This document shows positions 24,608 to 32,310 of a DNA stretch of 64,000 nucleotides, piece after piece (positions within the stretch are counted from its first letter, which is position 1; each line of letters starts with the position of its first letter). The notes under the pieces are model-generated. The model was not told where the DNA came from, did not search any database, and was given only the letters and a program-made list of their open reading frames with translations. Both the position numbers and the translations under genes were made by a program. The stretch is from Acidobacteriota bacterium (lineage in GTDB: Bacteria; Acidobacteriota; Aminicenantia; UBA2199). The stretch covers positions 1 through 64,000 of the forward strand of contig JALOLA010000001.1 of assembly GCA_025456205.1 (NCBI GenBank), given 5' to 3'.

Positions 24608-25936
24608 ATGAAGAAAAAGCAGAAAAATGCCCTGTGCCGCGCCGCCTTCGTCAGCCTGGGCTGCTTCAAGAACACCGTCGACAGCGAAGTGCTGGCCGGA
24701 ATGCTGCGCGAGCGGGGGATGACGATCGTCTGCGAATATGAGGACCCCGACTGGCTGTTGATCAACACCTGCGGCTTCATCCGCGACGCCAAGGAAGAGA
24801 GCATCGAGGAGATCCTCTCCGCCCTGGAGAAAAGGGAGAGGGGGAGCATCCGTAAAGTGGCGGTATTCGGCTGCCTGATCCAGCGCTATCACCGGGAACT
24901 GTCGGCCACCTTCGCCACCGCCGACATCCTCTGGGGGGTCAACGACGTCGAGGCGCTGGCCGACGCCGTCGCCGCCGACCGGCCGCAGCCCTATCCCGAC
25001 CGGCAGCTTTTTCTCTACAACGACCGGCATGAGCGGGCGACGTTCACCACCGCCAACTCCACCTTCATCAAGATCTCCGAAGGCTGCAACATGCCCTGCA
25101 GCTTCTGCGCCATCCCGCAGATCCGCGGACCGTTCCGCTCGCGCACGATCCTGTCCATCCTGCGCGAGGCCGAAGCGCTGAAAAAAAAGGGCGTTGTGGA
25201 ACTGAACCTCATTTCCCAGAACTCCACTTATTTCGGCAGGGACCGCGCACCGCGCTCGCAGCTGCCTGAGCTGCTGAAGGAGTTGTCCGCCCTGGGATTC
25301 GCCTGGCTGCGCGTCCTCTACCTCATGCCGGAAGAGGTGACTCCCGAGATCATCGAAGGCTTCGGCCGCCCGTCGGTGCTGCCGTACTTCGACCTGCCGT
25401 TCCAGCACGTTGCGGCAGCGGTATTGAAAAAAATGAACCGCGGCGGCGGCTACGCCAGGAACCTGCGCCTGGTACGGGATATCCGCGCCCGCTTTCCCGG
25501 CGCCGTCCTGCGCAGCACATTCATCGTCGGCTTCCCAGGCGAGAGCGCGGCGGATTTTAGGCAGTTGCTCGATTTCGCCGGCGAGTCAGGCCTGGAGCGC
25601 ATCGGCGCCTTCGTGTATTCTCCCGAGGAGAACACGGCCAGCTTCGACCTGCCCGGGCGGACGAAACCGCGCACCGGCGCCGACAGGAAGCGTCTGCTGC
25701 TGGACGTTTCGGAACGCAACCTGAAGAAATTCAACAAGGGCCTGGTCGGCAAGACCCTCGATTTCCTGCCCCTGGCGCCCTGGACCAGCCGCAGTACCAT
25801 CGGCCGCGTCTGGGCCCAGGCCCCTGAAGTCGACGGGCACTGCGAAGCGGCCACCGCCTTCATTGAAGGGCGGCCCATGTTTCCCATACGGATCAGCGGC
25901 GTCCGGGGCGAGATGCTGCGCGGGGAGAAGAAATGA
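24608..25936 (+). CDS. rimO: ribosomal protein S12 methylthiotransferase
   Basis: 442 residues, the family's usual size. The N-terminal UPF0004 domain supplies three cysteine ligands (SLGCFKNTVDSE, NTCGFI, FGCLIQRY). The radical-SAM core carries SEGCNMPCSFCAIPQIRG (CxxxCxxC). A C-terminal TRAM-like domain follows. The GCFKNTVDSE stretch is typical of RimO, not MiaB. It adds a methylthio group to the conserved aspartate of ribosomal protein S12 using S-adenosylmethionine and two iron-sulfur clusters. No Shine-Dalgarno is evident before ATG 24608, but the promoter position supports that start. Its stop overlaps the pgpA start by four bases. Confidence 0.93.
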   Translation: MKKKQKNALCRAAFVSLGCFKNTVDSEVLAGMLRERGMTIVCEYEDPDWLLINTCGFIRDAKEESIEEILSALEKRERGSIRKVAVFGCLIQRYHRELSATFATADILWGVNDVEALADAVAADRPQPYPDRQLFLYNDRHERATFTTANSTFIKISEGCNMPCSFCAIPQIRGPFRSRTILSILREAEALKKKGVVELNLISQNSTYFGRDRAPRSQLPELLKELSALGFAWLRVLYLMPEEVTPEIIEGFGRPSVLPYFDLPFQHVAAAVLKKMNRGGGYARNLRLVRDIRARFPGAVLRSTFIVGFPGESAADFRQLLDFAGESGLERIGAFVYSPEENTASFDLPGRTKPRTGADRKRLLLDVSERNLKKFNKGLVGKTLDFLPLAPWTSRSTIGRVWAQAPEVDGHCEAATAFIEGRPMFPIRISGVRGEMLRGEKK

Positions 25937-26391
25937 GAAAAATCTGGATCGCCATCGCCACCTTCTTCGGCTGCGGCTACCTGCCCGTGGCCCCCGGGAC
26001 CTGGGCGTCACTGCTGACCGTGCTCATCGTCTATTTCACGCCGTTGGCCCACGCGCCGCTCGGCGTCCTGGTCCTGGTCAGCGCCGTCGTTTTTGTCGTC
26101 GGCATCCCGGCCGCTTCCGCCAGCGAAGCGCATTTCGCCGCCAGGGACCCGCGGCCGGTCGTGATCGACGAAGTGGCCGGGCAGCTGGTCAGCCTCTGGC
26201 TTCTGCCGCACCAGCCCGGCTATTTCATCGGCGCTTTTTTCCTTTTCCGCTTTTTCGATATTTTCAAGCCCTTCCCGGTGAACCGCAGCGAAGCCCTGCC
26301 GCGCGGGCTCGGCATCATGGTCGATGACGTGCTGGCCGGGGCATACGCCATGGCGGTCCTGTTGCTGGCCCGCCACTTTATCTTCAGCTAG
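25933..26391 (+). CDS. pgpA: phosphatidylglycerophosphatase A
   Basis: 152 residues with the PgpA pattern: CGYLPVAPGTWASL near the N-terminus, then VVIDEVAGQLVSLW with the catalytic acidic residues, FFLFRFFDIFKPFPVN, and IMVDDVLAGAYA. Three to four membrane helices place it in the inner membrane, where it removes the phosphate of phosphatidylglycerophosphate to make phosphatidylglycerol. It overlaps rimO by ATGA and is translationally coupled to it. Confidence 0.93.
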   Translation: MRKIWIAIATFFGCGYLPVAPGTWASLLTVLIVYFTPLAHAPLGVLVLVSAVVFVVGIPAASASEAHFAARDPRPVVIDEVAGQLVSLWLLPHQPGYFIGAFFLFRFFDIFKPFPVNRSEALPRGLGIMVDDVLAGAYAMAVLLLARHFIFS

Positions 26392-26441
26392 AATTTGCGC
26401 CGCCTTCGGCGGCGATGCCGCTGGACCGCCGGGCACGGCAA

Positions 26442-26470
26442 TTGCATTCCGCCGCGAAAAAGTGTAAAAT
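26442..26470 (+). promoter_or_regulatory. sigma-70-type promoter for rpmB
   Basis: TTGCAT (26442-26447), 17-base spacer, TAAAAT (26465-26470). The ribosome site AAGGAGG precedes ATG 26503. Confidence 0.65.
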
Positions 26471-26502
26471 AGTGGTCACGCTCAAACAAGGAGGCCTCGG
26501 CC

Positions 26503-26694
26503 ATGGCAAAAATATGCGATATATGCGGAAAGAAACCGGTATACGGCCACAATGTCAGCCATTCCCATAAATTGACCAACCGCCGCTGGGAACCCAACCT
26601 GCAGAAGGTCAAGGTCGTGGTCGATGGCAAGACGCAAACGCTGCGCGTATGCACCGCATGCATCCGTTCCGGCAAGGTACAGAAAGCAGTCTGA
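26503..26694 (+). CDS. rpmB: 50S ribosomal protein L28
   Basis: 63 residues, the short L28 form. KICDICGKKPVYGHNVSHS, the block HKLTNRRWEPNLQKV, and RVCTACIRSGKV are diagnostic. The two CxxC pairs (CDIC, CTAC) identify the zinc-binding version of L28. It has its own promoter and a strong ribosome site. The 3' end overlaps the LOG-family reading frame by 46 bases if that gene starts at its first ATG. Confidence 0.96.
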   Translation: MAKICDICGKKPVYGHNVSHSHKLTNRRWEPNLQKVKVVVDGKTQTLRVCTACIRSGKVQKAV

Positions 26695-27197
26695 CCGCTC
26701 CTTCCGGATTGAAAACCCAACCTGCGAGCATCCCGTCCTTTAGCAAGAGGATCGGCCTCATCGGCGGCAGCGCTCCCTCGCCCCGCCATTTGCGCATCGC
26801 CGAGGAGATGGGCCGCCGCATCGCGGAGAGCGGCTTCACCCTGGTCAACGGCGGCCTGAGAGGGGTGATGGAGGCGTCGGCGCGCGGCGCCAAGGCCGGC
26901 GGGGGCTGGGTCATCGGCATCCTGCCGGGAAAGACCGCCCTGGATGCCAATCCCTTCACCGACATCGCCGTGCCCACCGGGCTGGGCTACCTGCGCAACG
27001 CCCTGGTGGTGTTGAATTCCGATGTCTTGGTGGCCATCGCCGGCGCCTACGGCACGCTCTCCGAGATCGCCTACACCCAGATCTACGGCCGCAAGGTCTT
27101 CGGCATCGAGACCTGGGACATCCCCGGCGTGATTCCGGCCTCATCCGCCCAGGACGCCATGGACCGGATCAACGCGTTCCTGCGCGGACAGATATAG
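26649..27197 (+). CDS. LOG-family protein (TIGR00725 type), start uncertain
   Basis: Up to 182 residues. The Rossmann-like LOG fold is clear: RIGLIGGSAPSPRH, LVNGGLRGVMEASARGAKAGGG, VIGILPG and AIAGAYGTLSEIAYT. In the TIGR00725 branch the lysine-decarboxylase-like PGGxGTxxE motif is altered to AGAYGTLSE. LOG enzymes release cytokinin-type bases from nucleoside monophosphates; bacterial members of this branch have no settled role. The first in-frame ATG (26649) lies inside rpmB and has no ribosome site. The fold itself only begins about 33 codons later, so a non-ATG start such as TTG at 26709 is possible. truA follows 14 bases on. Confidence 0.82.
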   Translation: MHRMHPFRQGTESSLTAPSGLKTQPASIPSFSKRIGLIGGSAPSPRHLRIAEEMGRRIAESGFTLVNGGLRGVMEASARGAKAGGGWVIGILPGKTALDANPFTDIAVPTGLGYLRNALVVLNSDVLVAIAGAYGTLSEIAYTQIYGRKVFGIETWDIPGVIPASSAQDAMDRINAFLRGQI

Positions 27198-27211
27198 CGG
27201 GACGAGCCCCG

Positions 27212-27979
27212 ATGACCAACAACTATCGCGTGGTTGTCCATTTCGATGGCACCGAGTATTACGGCTGGCAGTTCCAGACCGCCGATTACCCGACCATCCA
27301 GGCGGAGCTGATCCGCGTGCTGAAGATCATCGCCAAGAAGCAGGTCCTGGTCACCGGCAGCTCGCGCACCGACGCCGGCGTCCATTCCAGCGGCCTGACC
27401 GCAAATTTTCACCTGCCGGTGGCCATCGAGCCCGACTCCCTGAAGCGGGCGCTGAACTCGCTGCTGCCCAGGGACATCCGCATCATGGAATGCGCCGTGA
27501 TGGACAAGTCGTTCAATGCCCGCTTCGGCGCCGTCAGCAAGACCTATGTCTACCGCATATTCACCGGCCAGGTGCAGTCGCCCTTCAACCAGCGCTTCGC
27601 CCTGCACCTGCCTTTTCCGCTCGACCTCAAGGCCATGCGCCGGGCCGCCCGCCACTTCGTCGGCCAGAAGGATTATTCCTCTTTCACCTCCGACGAGCCC
27701 GGGAAAAAAAGGCTGCGCGAGGTGGACCGGTTCCAGATGAAGGTCAAGGGCGAGGAGATCACCTTCACCGTGCGCGGCAAGAGCTTCCTGCGCTACATGG
27801 TGCGCAACATGGTCGGCACCCTGATCGATGTCGGCCGCGGCAAGATCGCCGCCGGCGACATCCCCGCCATCTTCGCGGCCAAGGACCGGCGCCGGGCCGG
27901 GCAAACGGCGCCGGCCAAAGGGCTGACGCTGGTGAAGGTCGAATACGCCCCGCAGGAAGCGGAAAGCGCGCAGGGATAG
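27212..27979 (+). CDS. truA: tRNA pseudouridine(38-40) synthase
   Basis: 255 residues. NYRVVVHFDGTEYYGWQ, VTGSSRTDAGVHSSG with catalytic Asp54, FNARFGAVSKTYVYRI and FLRYMVRNMVGTLIDVGRG are the four TruA blocks. It isomerises uridines 38-40 in the anticodon stem-loop of tRNAs. The C-terminal block is complete, and the length is normal. It probably shares a transcript with rpmB and the LOG gene. A short hairpin with six T follows at 28001. Confidence 0.95.
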   Translation: MTNNYRVVVHFDGTEYYGWQFQTADYPTIQAELIRVLKIIAKKQVLVTGSSRTDAGVHSSGLTANFHLPVAIEPDSLKRALNSLLPRDIRIMECAVMDKSFNARFGAVSKTYVYRIFTGQVQSPFNQRFALHLPFPLDLKAMRRAARHFVGQKDYSSFTSDEPGKKRLREVDRFQMKVKGEEITFTVRGKSFLRYMVRNMVGTLIDVGRGKIAAGDIPAIFAAKDRRRAGQTAPAKGLTLVKVEYAPQEAESAQG

Positions 27980-27999
27980 GAGCCGGTGCCGGCGAGGCG

Positions 28000-29487
28000 T
28001 CAGCCCCCGGCTGGTTTTTTCAACAAGTAGTCACGCATGGCAGCGGCAGCTTTTTTACCATCGCCCATGGCCAGGATGACGGTAGCGCCGCCGCGAACGA
28101 TATCACCGCCGGCGAATATGTCCGGCACGGCGGTCTGCATGGTCGCCTCATCGACGACGATCGTTCCCCACTTGCTGACCTCCAGCCCGCGGATCGACCG
28201 CGGAATGAGCGGGTTGGGATCGGTGCCCACGCCGACGACCACGGTGTCCACGTCGATCAGGTAATCCGAACCCGCGATCACCACCGGCCGCCGCCTTCCC
28301 GAATCATCGGCCGCTCCCAGGCCCATTTTCTGCACCTTCATCTGCTGCACCCGGCCTTCGTTGTCGGCGATGTACTCGATGGGATTGGTCAAGGTCAGGA
28401 ACTCGACCCCTTCCTCCTTGGCATGGTGCACTTCCTCGATGCGCGCGGGCATTTCCTGCTCGCTGCGGCGATAGACGATCATCGCCTTCTCGGCCCCCAA
28501 GCGGACGGCGGTGCGCACGGAGTCCATCGCCGTGTTGCCCCCGCCGATGACCGCCACGCGCTTGCCGCGCACGATCGGCGTGTCATAGCTGGGGAACTGA
28601 TAGGCCTTCATCAAGTTGACGCGGGTGAGGTATTCGTTGGAGGAATAGATGCCGATGGCGTTCTCGCCCGGGACATGCATGAATTTCGGCAGCCCGGCCC
28701 CGCTGCCGATAAAGAAGCCCTGGTAGCCCTGCTCGCGCATGTCCTCGATGGTGATGGTCTTGCCGACGATCACGTTCCGTTCAAAGGTCACGCCGAGGGC
28801 CTCCAGGTAGGCGATCTCCGAGCGCACGATGCTCTTGGGCAAGCGGAACTCGGGAATGCCGTAGCTTAAAACGCCGGCCAATTCGTGCAACGCCTCGAAA
28901 ACGGTCACCCGGTATCCCCATTTCGCCATCTGCCCGGCGAAGGTCAGGCTGGCCGGGCCCGAGCCGACGGCGGCAACGCGGACCGGGCTCCGGTTCTCGA
29001 TCGCCGGGACGACGACGTCGCCGGCCAGGCGCTCGCAATCCGAGGCGAACCGTTCCAGGTAGCCGATAGCCACCGGCGGCTTCTTCATCTTCTGGTAAAC
29101 GCAGTTGGCCTCGCACTGCACCTCCTGGGGACAGACCCGGCCGCAGACGGCGGGCAGGGCGTTGGTCTCCTTCAGTTTCCTGGCCGCGGCCAGGAAGTCG
29201 CCCTTCTCGATCAGCTTGATGAAGCCGGGGATGTTGATGTTCACCGGGCAGCCGGATATGCAGGTCGGCGCGGCACAGTCGAGGCAGCGCTTCGCCTCCC
29301 TGACCGCCATTTCCTCGCTCAAGCCGGTATTGACCTCGCGGAAGCCCGCGCTTCTCTCCCGTGCATCCAGCTCGGGCATCCTGACGCGGGGCAGGGCGCT
29401 CCTTTCCTTGGCGCTGAGGCTGGCACGCAATTCATTCCGCCATTCCTGGCCCCTGTCAGCGTGCAAATCCTGGGGATCGACCGGCAT
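28000..29487 (-). CDS. nfnB: NADH-dependent ferredoxin:NADP oxidoreductase large subunit (NfnB/GltD-like)
   Basis: 495 residues. The N-terminal iron-sulfur domain has CLDCAAPTCISGCPVNINIPG and NALPAVCGRVCPQEVQCEANC. An FAD domain (VAAVGSGPASLTFAGQMAKWG) and an NAD(P) domain (VAVIGGGNTAMDSVRTAVRLG) follow, ending in VFAGGDIVRGGATVILAMG. Alone it resembles the glutamate-synthase small subunit (GltD). The gene 12 bases upstream, however, encodes the NfnA-type partner, and no glutamate-synthase large subunit is nearby. Together they make the flavin-based electron-bifurcating complex that couples NADH and reduced ferredoxin to NADP reduction. The first ~65 residues are a GltD-like N-terminal extension. 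Confidence 0.88.
   Translation of the reverse strand: MPVDPQDLHADRGQEWRNELRASLSAKERSALPRVRMPELDARERSAGFREVNTGLSEEMAVREAKRCLDCAAPTCISGCPVNINIPGFIKLIEKGDFLAAARKLKETNALPAVCGRVCPQEVQCEANCVYQKMKKPPVAIGYLERFASDCERLAGDVVVPAIENRSPVRVAAVGSGPASLTFAGQMAKWGYRVTVFEALHELAGVLSYGIPEFRLPKSIVRSEIAYLEALGVTFERNVIVGKTITIEDMREQGYQGFFIGSGAGLPKFMHVPGENAIGIYSSNEYLTRVNLMKAYQFPSYDTPIVRGKRVAVIGGGNTAMDSVRTAVRLGAEKAMIVYRRSEQEMPARIEEVHHAKEEGVEFLTLTNPIEYIADNEGRVQQMKVQKMGLGAADDSGRRRPVVIAGSDYLIDVDTVVVGVGTDPNPLIPRSIRGLEVSKWGTIVVDEATMQTAVPDIFAGGDIVRGGATVILAMGDGKKAAAAMRDYLLKKPAGG
28001..28020 (+). terminator. possible intrinsic terminator of truA inside the nfnB 3' end
   Basis: CAGCC/GGCTG five-pair stem with a CCC loop (28001-28013), then G and six T (28015-28020). 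It overlaps the final codons of the convergent nfnB. The stem is short, so strength is doubtful. Confidence 0.4.
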
Positions 29488-29499
29488 GGTGCGTCTCCT

Positions 29500-30327
29500 T
29501 TACGACAACGATTTCAAATAGCCGTCGAACGAAAGCTTTTCTTCCGCCTTGTAGGTGTTGAGCCGCTGGATCATCTCGTCATAATCGATCTGGTGGGCGT
29601 CGAACTCGGGACCATCGACGCAGACGAACTTGGTTTTGCCGCCCACCGATACCCGGCAGGCGCCGCACATGCCGGTGCCGTCCACCATGATGGTGTTCAA
29701 GCTGGCGATGGTCGGGACCTCGTAGCGCTTGGTCAGCAGGGCGGTGAACTTCATCATCACCGCCGGCCCGATGGCCACGGCCAGGTGAACGGGCTCGCGC
29801 TTGAGCACGTCCTCGATGCCGACGGTGATCACCCCCTTTCTGCCGTACGAGCCGTCATCGGTCATGATGATCGTCTCGTCGGCGAACGCCGCCATCTCTT
29901 TTTCCAGGATCAGGAGCTCGCGGTTGCGGGCTCCCAGGACGGCGATCAGCCTGTTGCCCGCCTGCTTGAATGCGCGGGCGATGGGGTAGAGGGGGGCGAT
30001 GCCCACGCCGCCGCCGCAGGCCAGCACCGTTCCGAGCTTCTCGACATGGGTCGGCCGACCCAGGGGCCCCGACACGTCCGCCAGTGCATCCCCGGGGTTC
30101 AGGCCGGTGATCTTGCAGGAGGAGGTGCCGACCCTCTGGATGATCAGGGTGATGGTGCCCCTCTCGCGGTCGGCATCGGCGATGGTCAGGGGGATCCTCT
30201 CCCCCTTTTCGTCGGTGCGCACGATGACGAACTGTCCCGGGCACTGCTTGCGGGCGATCGCCTGGGCCTCGACCACCAGCTTTACGACGTTTTCCGACAG
30301 CAGTTCTTTCTCAACGACCTTGTTCAT
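29500..30327 (-). CDS. nfnA: NADH-dependent ferredoxin:NADP oxidoreductase small subunit (NfnA-like)
   Basis: 275 residues from the ATG behind GGAGGG; a longer in-frame extension upstream lies in AT-rich non-coding DNA and has no ribosome site. It is a ferredoxin-reductase-fold protein: FAD-binding half (GQFVIVRTDEKGERIPLTIAD), NAD-binding half (VLACGGGVGIAPLYPIARA) and a C-terminal [2Fe-2S] site. The cluster ligands appear to be Asp216, Cys221, Cys224 and Cys236 (VDGTGMCGACRVSV, FVCVDGPEF), the Asp-plus-three-Cys set typical of NfnA. It would bind NAD(H) and form the bifurcating complex with NfnB downstream. It lies back to back with the sigma-54-controlled redox operon. Confidence 0.87.
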   Translation of the reverse strand: MNKVVEKELLSENVVKLVVEAQAIARKQCPGQFVIVRTDEKGERIPLTIADADRERGTITLIIQRVGTSSCKITGLNPGDALADVSGPLGRPTHVEKLGTVLACGGGVGIAPLYPIARAFKQAGNRLIAVLGARNRELLILEKEMAAFADETIIMTDDGSYGRKGVITVGIEDVLKREPVHLAVAIGPAVMMKFTALLTKRYEVPTIASLNTIMVDGTGMCGACRVSVGGKTKFVCVDGPEFDAHQIDYDEMIQRLNTYKAEEKLSFDGYLKSLS

Positions 30328-30520
30328 GGCGTCGCCCTCCAGGAGGAATAAGAGTAGCAAAGTGCGCAGGCATATACAAACGGAAACGGCACTGCCGGAA
30401 ATCTTTTCAAGACCAAGAGGCCTCCTTCCAAAGACAATGATTTTAAAACAAAATGTAAATAAAATATATATAAAAAAATTTGCCTGTCGAAACCATGGCC
30501 CCACAAGGCTTTTGATTTAT

Positions 30521-30592
30521 AGTGTAAGCGGCAAATATTGTTACACTTGCAAATAATCCATCAATATAGCCGATTAACGACCACAAGTGTAA
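30521..30592. promoter_or_regulatory. inverted-repeat upstream activator sites for the sigma-54 promoter
   Basis: The gap 30328-30738 (411 bases) carries no gene and is AT-rich between about 30430 and 30600. It contains AGTGTAA (30521-30527) and its exact reverse complement TTACACT (30541-30547), centres 20 bases apart. A third copy AGTGTAA sits at 30586-30592. The longer arms AATATTGTTACACTTG (30534-30549) and CAAGTGTAAAATATT (30584-30598) are also nearly complementary. They lie about 75-145 bases upstream of the -24 box, the usual range for sigma-54 activator sites. Confidence 0.55.
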
Positions 30593-30666
30593 AATATTGA
30601 TGCGGTGTCCGCCTCGCACCGGCCCGTGGTTGCGCGCAGAACCCTTGCCTGGGCCGTATTCCATAT

Positions 30667-30684
30667 TTGGCACGCCATATGCTT
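30667..30684 (+). promoter_or_regulatory. sigma-54 (-24/-12) promoter of the redox/sensor operon
   Basis: TTGGCACGCCATATGCTT: the invariant GG (30669-30670) and GC (30681-30682) are exactly ten bases apart, and TGGCACG matches the -24 consensus fully. Transcription should begin near 30694, 45 bases before the first gene. A sigma-54 activator with GAFTGA is encoded at 39947-41314. Confidence 0.78.
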
Positions 30685-30738
30685 ATAAGGTAATGGGGAC
30701 AAAAATGAAACCCGAGAATAAACGAAAAGGAGAATAAA

Positions 30739-31749
30739 ATGAACGAAAAGAAAGTGTTGTTGATCGACGATGAGGTTTCCCTGCAGCGCAGCCTGTCCCT
30801 GGGGCTGCTGCAAAAAGGATATGAAACCGAATCCTGCGAAAGCGGCATGTGCGGCCTGAAGGCGCTGGAGCGCATCAAGAACAAGCAGGCCCCCTTCCAG
30901 TACGTGGTCGTCGACCTGCGCCTTCCCGACATCGACGGCATCAACCTGCTCAAGGTGATCAAGTTTAATTACCCCGAGCTGCCCGTGGTGGTGATCACCG
31001 GCTATGGCAACGAAACGACCGAGGCCAACGCCCGGTCCGAGAAGGCCGACGCCTACCTGGAAAAGCCGTTCACCGCCGAAGAGCTGAGCGCCATCCTCGC
31101 GGATATCCCCCTGAAGAAAGCGGCTCCCGAGGTCGCAACGGAGGAGATCGCCGAACCCTCCGGCGCAAGCTCGGTGAGCGCCTACGTCCTGCTGAACTTC
31201 AGCGACACGGCTGACCTGGCCGCGGTCTACCAGGACCTGTACTTCATGGACCAGGTGCTGTACTGCGACGCCATCAAGGGAGATTTCGACCTGGCCCTGC
31301 TGCTGCAGGCGGGGACCCTGGCCGACATCCGCGCCACGGTGGACAACAAGATCAAGACGCTCCCCGGAGTGAAGGAGGCCGTGTTCCTGCCCGTGGATCC
31401 GCCGCAGCTGCCCGAGGGCGTCGCCAACATCATCGGCACGTTTGACAAGGCCCTGGGGCGGGAGAAGGGAAATCCCGACGCGGCCAACAACGCCAATTTC
31501 CAGAAGAGTGCGTCCTCCTATGTCTTCCTGGAGATCGAGAAGGACAAGCTGGAGCAGATCTATCCCACCCTGTACATCAACGACCAGGTCGTCTCCTGCG
31601 ACTGCAGCGCCGGCAGGTATGACATCGTGCTGCTGATGCAGGGAGCGAGCTTCGCCGAGATCGACCGCAACATCCTGGCCAAGATCAAGCCACTGGACGG
31701 CGTGCTGCGCATCAAGGAAATGCCCATCATCAAGCTATTTGAAATGTAA
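30739..31749 (+). CDS. receiver-domain protein with two AsnC-type ligand-binding domains
   Basis: 336 residues. A complete CheY-like receiver occupies 1-122: Asp10/Asp11 acidic pair, phosphorylation site Asp59 in VVVDLRLPDIDG, Thr87 and Lys109. It is joined by a Pro/Ala/Glu-rich linker to two tandem repeats (about 146-220 and 262-336). Each repeat resembles the Lrp/AsnC effector (RAM) domain: YVLLNFSDTADLAAVYQDLY with QVLYCDAIKGDFDLALLLQ, and YVFLEIEKDKLEQIYPTLYI with QVVSCDCSAGRYDIVLLMQ. There is no DNA-binding domain. RAM domains bind amino acids or small metabolites and oligomerise, so it may tune the adjacent kinase or enzyme complex rather than transcription. It is first in the operon behind the sigma-54 promoter, with an AAGGAG ribosome site. 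Confidence 0.82.
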   Translation: MNEKKVLLIDDEVSLQRSLSLGLLQKGYETESCESGMCGLKALERIKNKQAPFQYVVVDLRLPDIDGINLLKVIKFNYPELPVVVITGYGNETTEANARSEKADAYLEKPFTAEELSAILADIPLKKAAPEVATEEIAEPSGASSVSAYVLLNFSDTADLAAVYQDLYFMDQVLYCDAIKGDFDLALLLQAGTLADIRATVDNKIKTLPGVKEAVFLPVDPPQLPEGVANIIGTFDKALGREKGNPDAANNANFQKSASSYVFLEIEKDKLEQIYPTLYINDQVVSCDCSAGRYDIVLLMQGASFAEIDRNILAKIKPLDGVLRIKEMPIIKLFEM

Positions 31750-31767
31750 GCTGAAATATAAGATAAT
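31739..31767 (+). promoter_or_regulatory. internal promoter predicting a leaderless nuoE-like mRNA
   Basis: TTGAAA (31739-31744), 17-base spacer, GATAAT (31762-31767), then exactly six bases to ATG 31774. It overlaps the end of the preceding gene, and no Shine-Dalgarno is present. It would give basal expression independent of sigma-54. Confidence 0.5.
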
Positions 31768-31773
31768 GGGTGC

Positions 31774-32292
31774 ATGACACCCAATGACAAACTGAAAGCG
31801 CAGCAGAAGAAGAACGGGCTGGCCGGCTTCAAGGTTGACCTCTGGAGCTATGAGGGGGAAAAGGGAGCCCTGATCCCCCTCTTGCAGGCGGCCCAGGACA
31901 CGTACGGCTTCATTCCCGCCAGCGCCATCGACCAGATCAGCGAGATCGTGGGCATCCCGGCAGCCGAGATCTACGGCGTGATCACGTTCTACTCGCAGTT
32001 CCGCCTGAAGCCGCTGGGGAAATTCCTGATCAAGATCTGCGACGGCACCGCCTGCCACGTCAACGGCTCCGAGCGCATCGCCGGCGTGATCGAGGACGAG
32101 CTGCAGATCAGCGGCAACGACACCACCGAGGACGGGCTCTTCACCCTGCAGAAGGTCGCCTGCCTCGGTTGCTGCTCGCTCTCGCCGGTGATCATGATCA
32201 ACGACGAGACCTACGGCCGCCTGACGCCGAAGAAAGTCCAGCAATTGCTGAAAGAATACAAAGCCAAGGCCCAGAACCCCCAAACCGCCTGA
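31774..32292 (+). CDS. NuoE/HydC-like [2Fe-2S] subunit
   Basis: 172 residues with the thioredoxin-like [2Fe-2S] ferredoxin fold of complex I subunit NuoE and of the small subunit of NAD-linked hydrogenases and formate dehydrogenases. The four ligands lie in CDGTACHVNG (Cx4C) and CLGCCSLSPV (Cx3C). The N-terminal helical part (ALIPLLQAAQDTYGFIPASAID) is also typical. Together with the NuoF-like protein it forms the NADH-oxidising module. The 24-base gap to the previous gene holds a likely leaderless promoter. Confidence 0.93.
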   Translation: MTPNDKLKAQQKKNGLAGFKVDLWSYEGEKGALIPLLQAAQDTYGFIPASAIDQISEIVGIPAAEIYGVITFYSQFRLKPLGKFLIKICDGTACHVNGSERIAGVIEDELQISGNDTTEDGLFTLQKVACLGCCSLSPVIMINDETYGRLTPKKVQQLLKEYKAKAQNPQTA

Positions 32293-32310
32293 GCACGCAA
32301 GGAGAAGCAC

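Noticed and set aside
26399-26413. GCCGCC/GGCGGC hairpin between pgpA and rpmB as a terminator
   Set aside because: The stem closes a three-base loop and no T run follows; it may only be chance GC palindrome.
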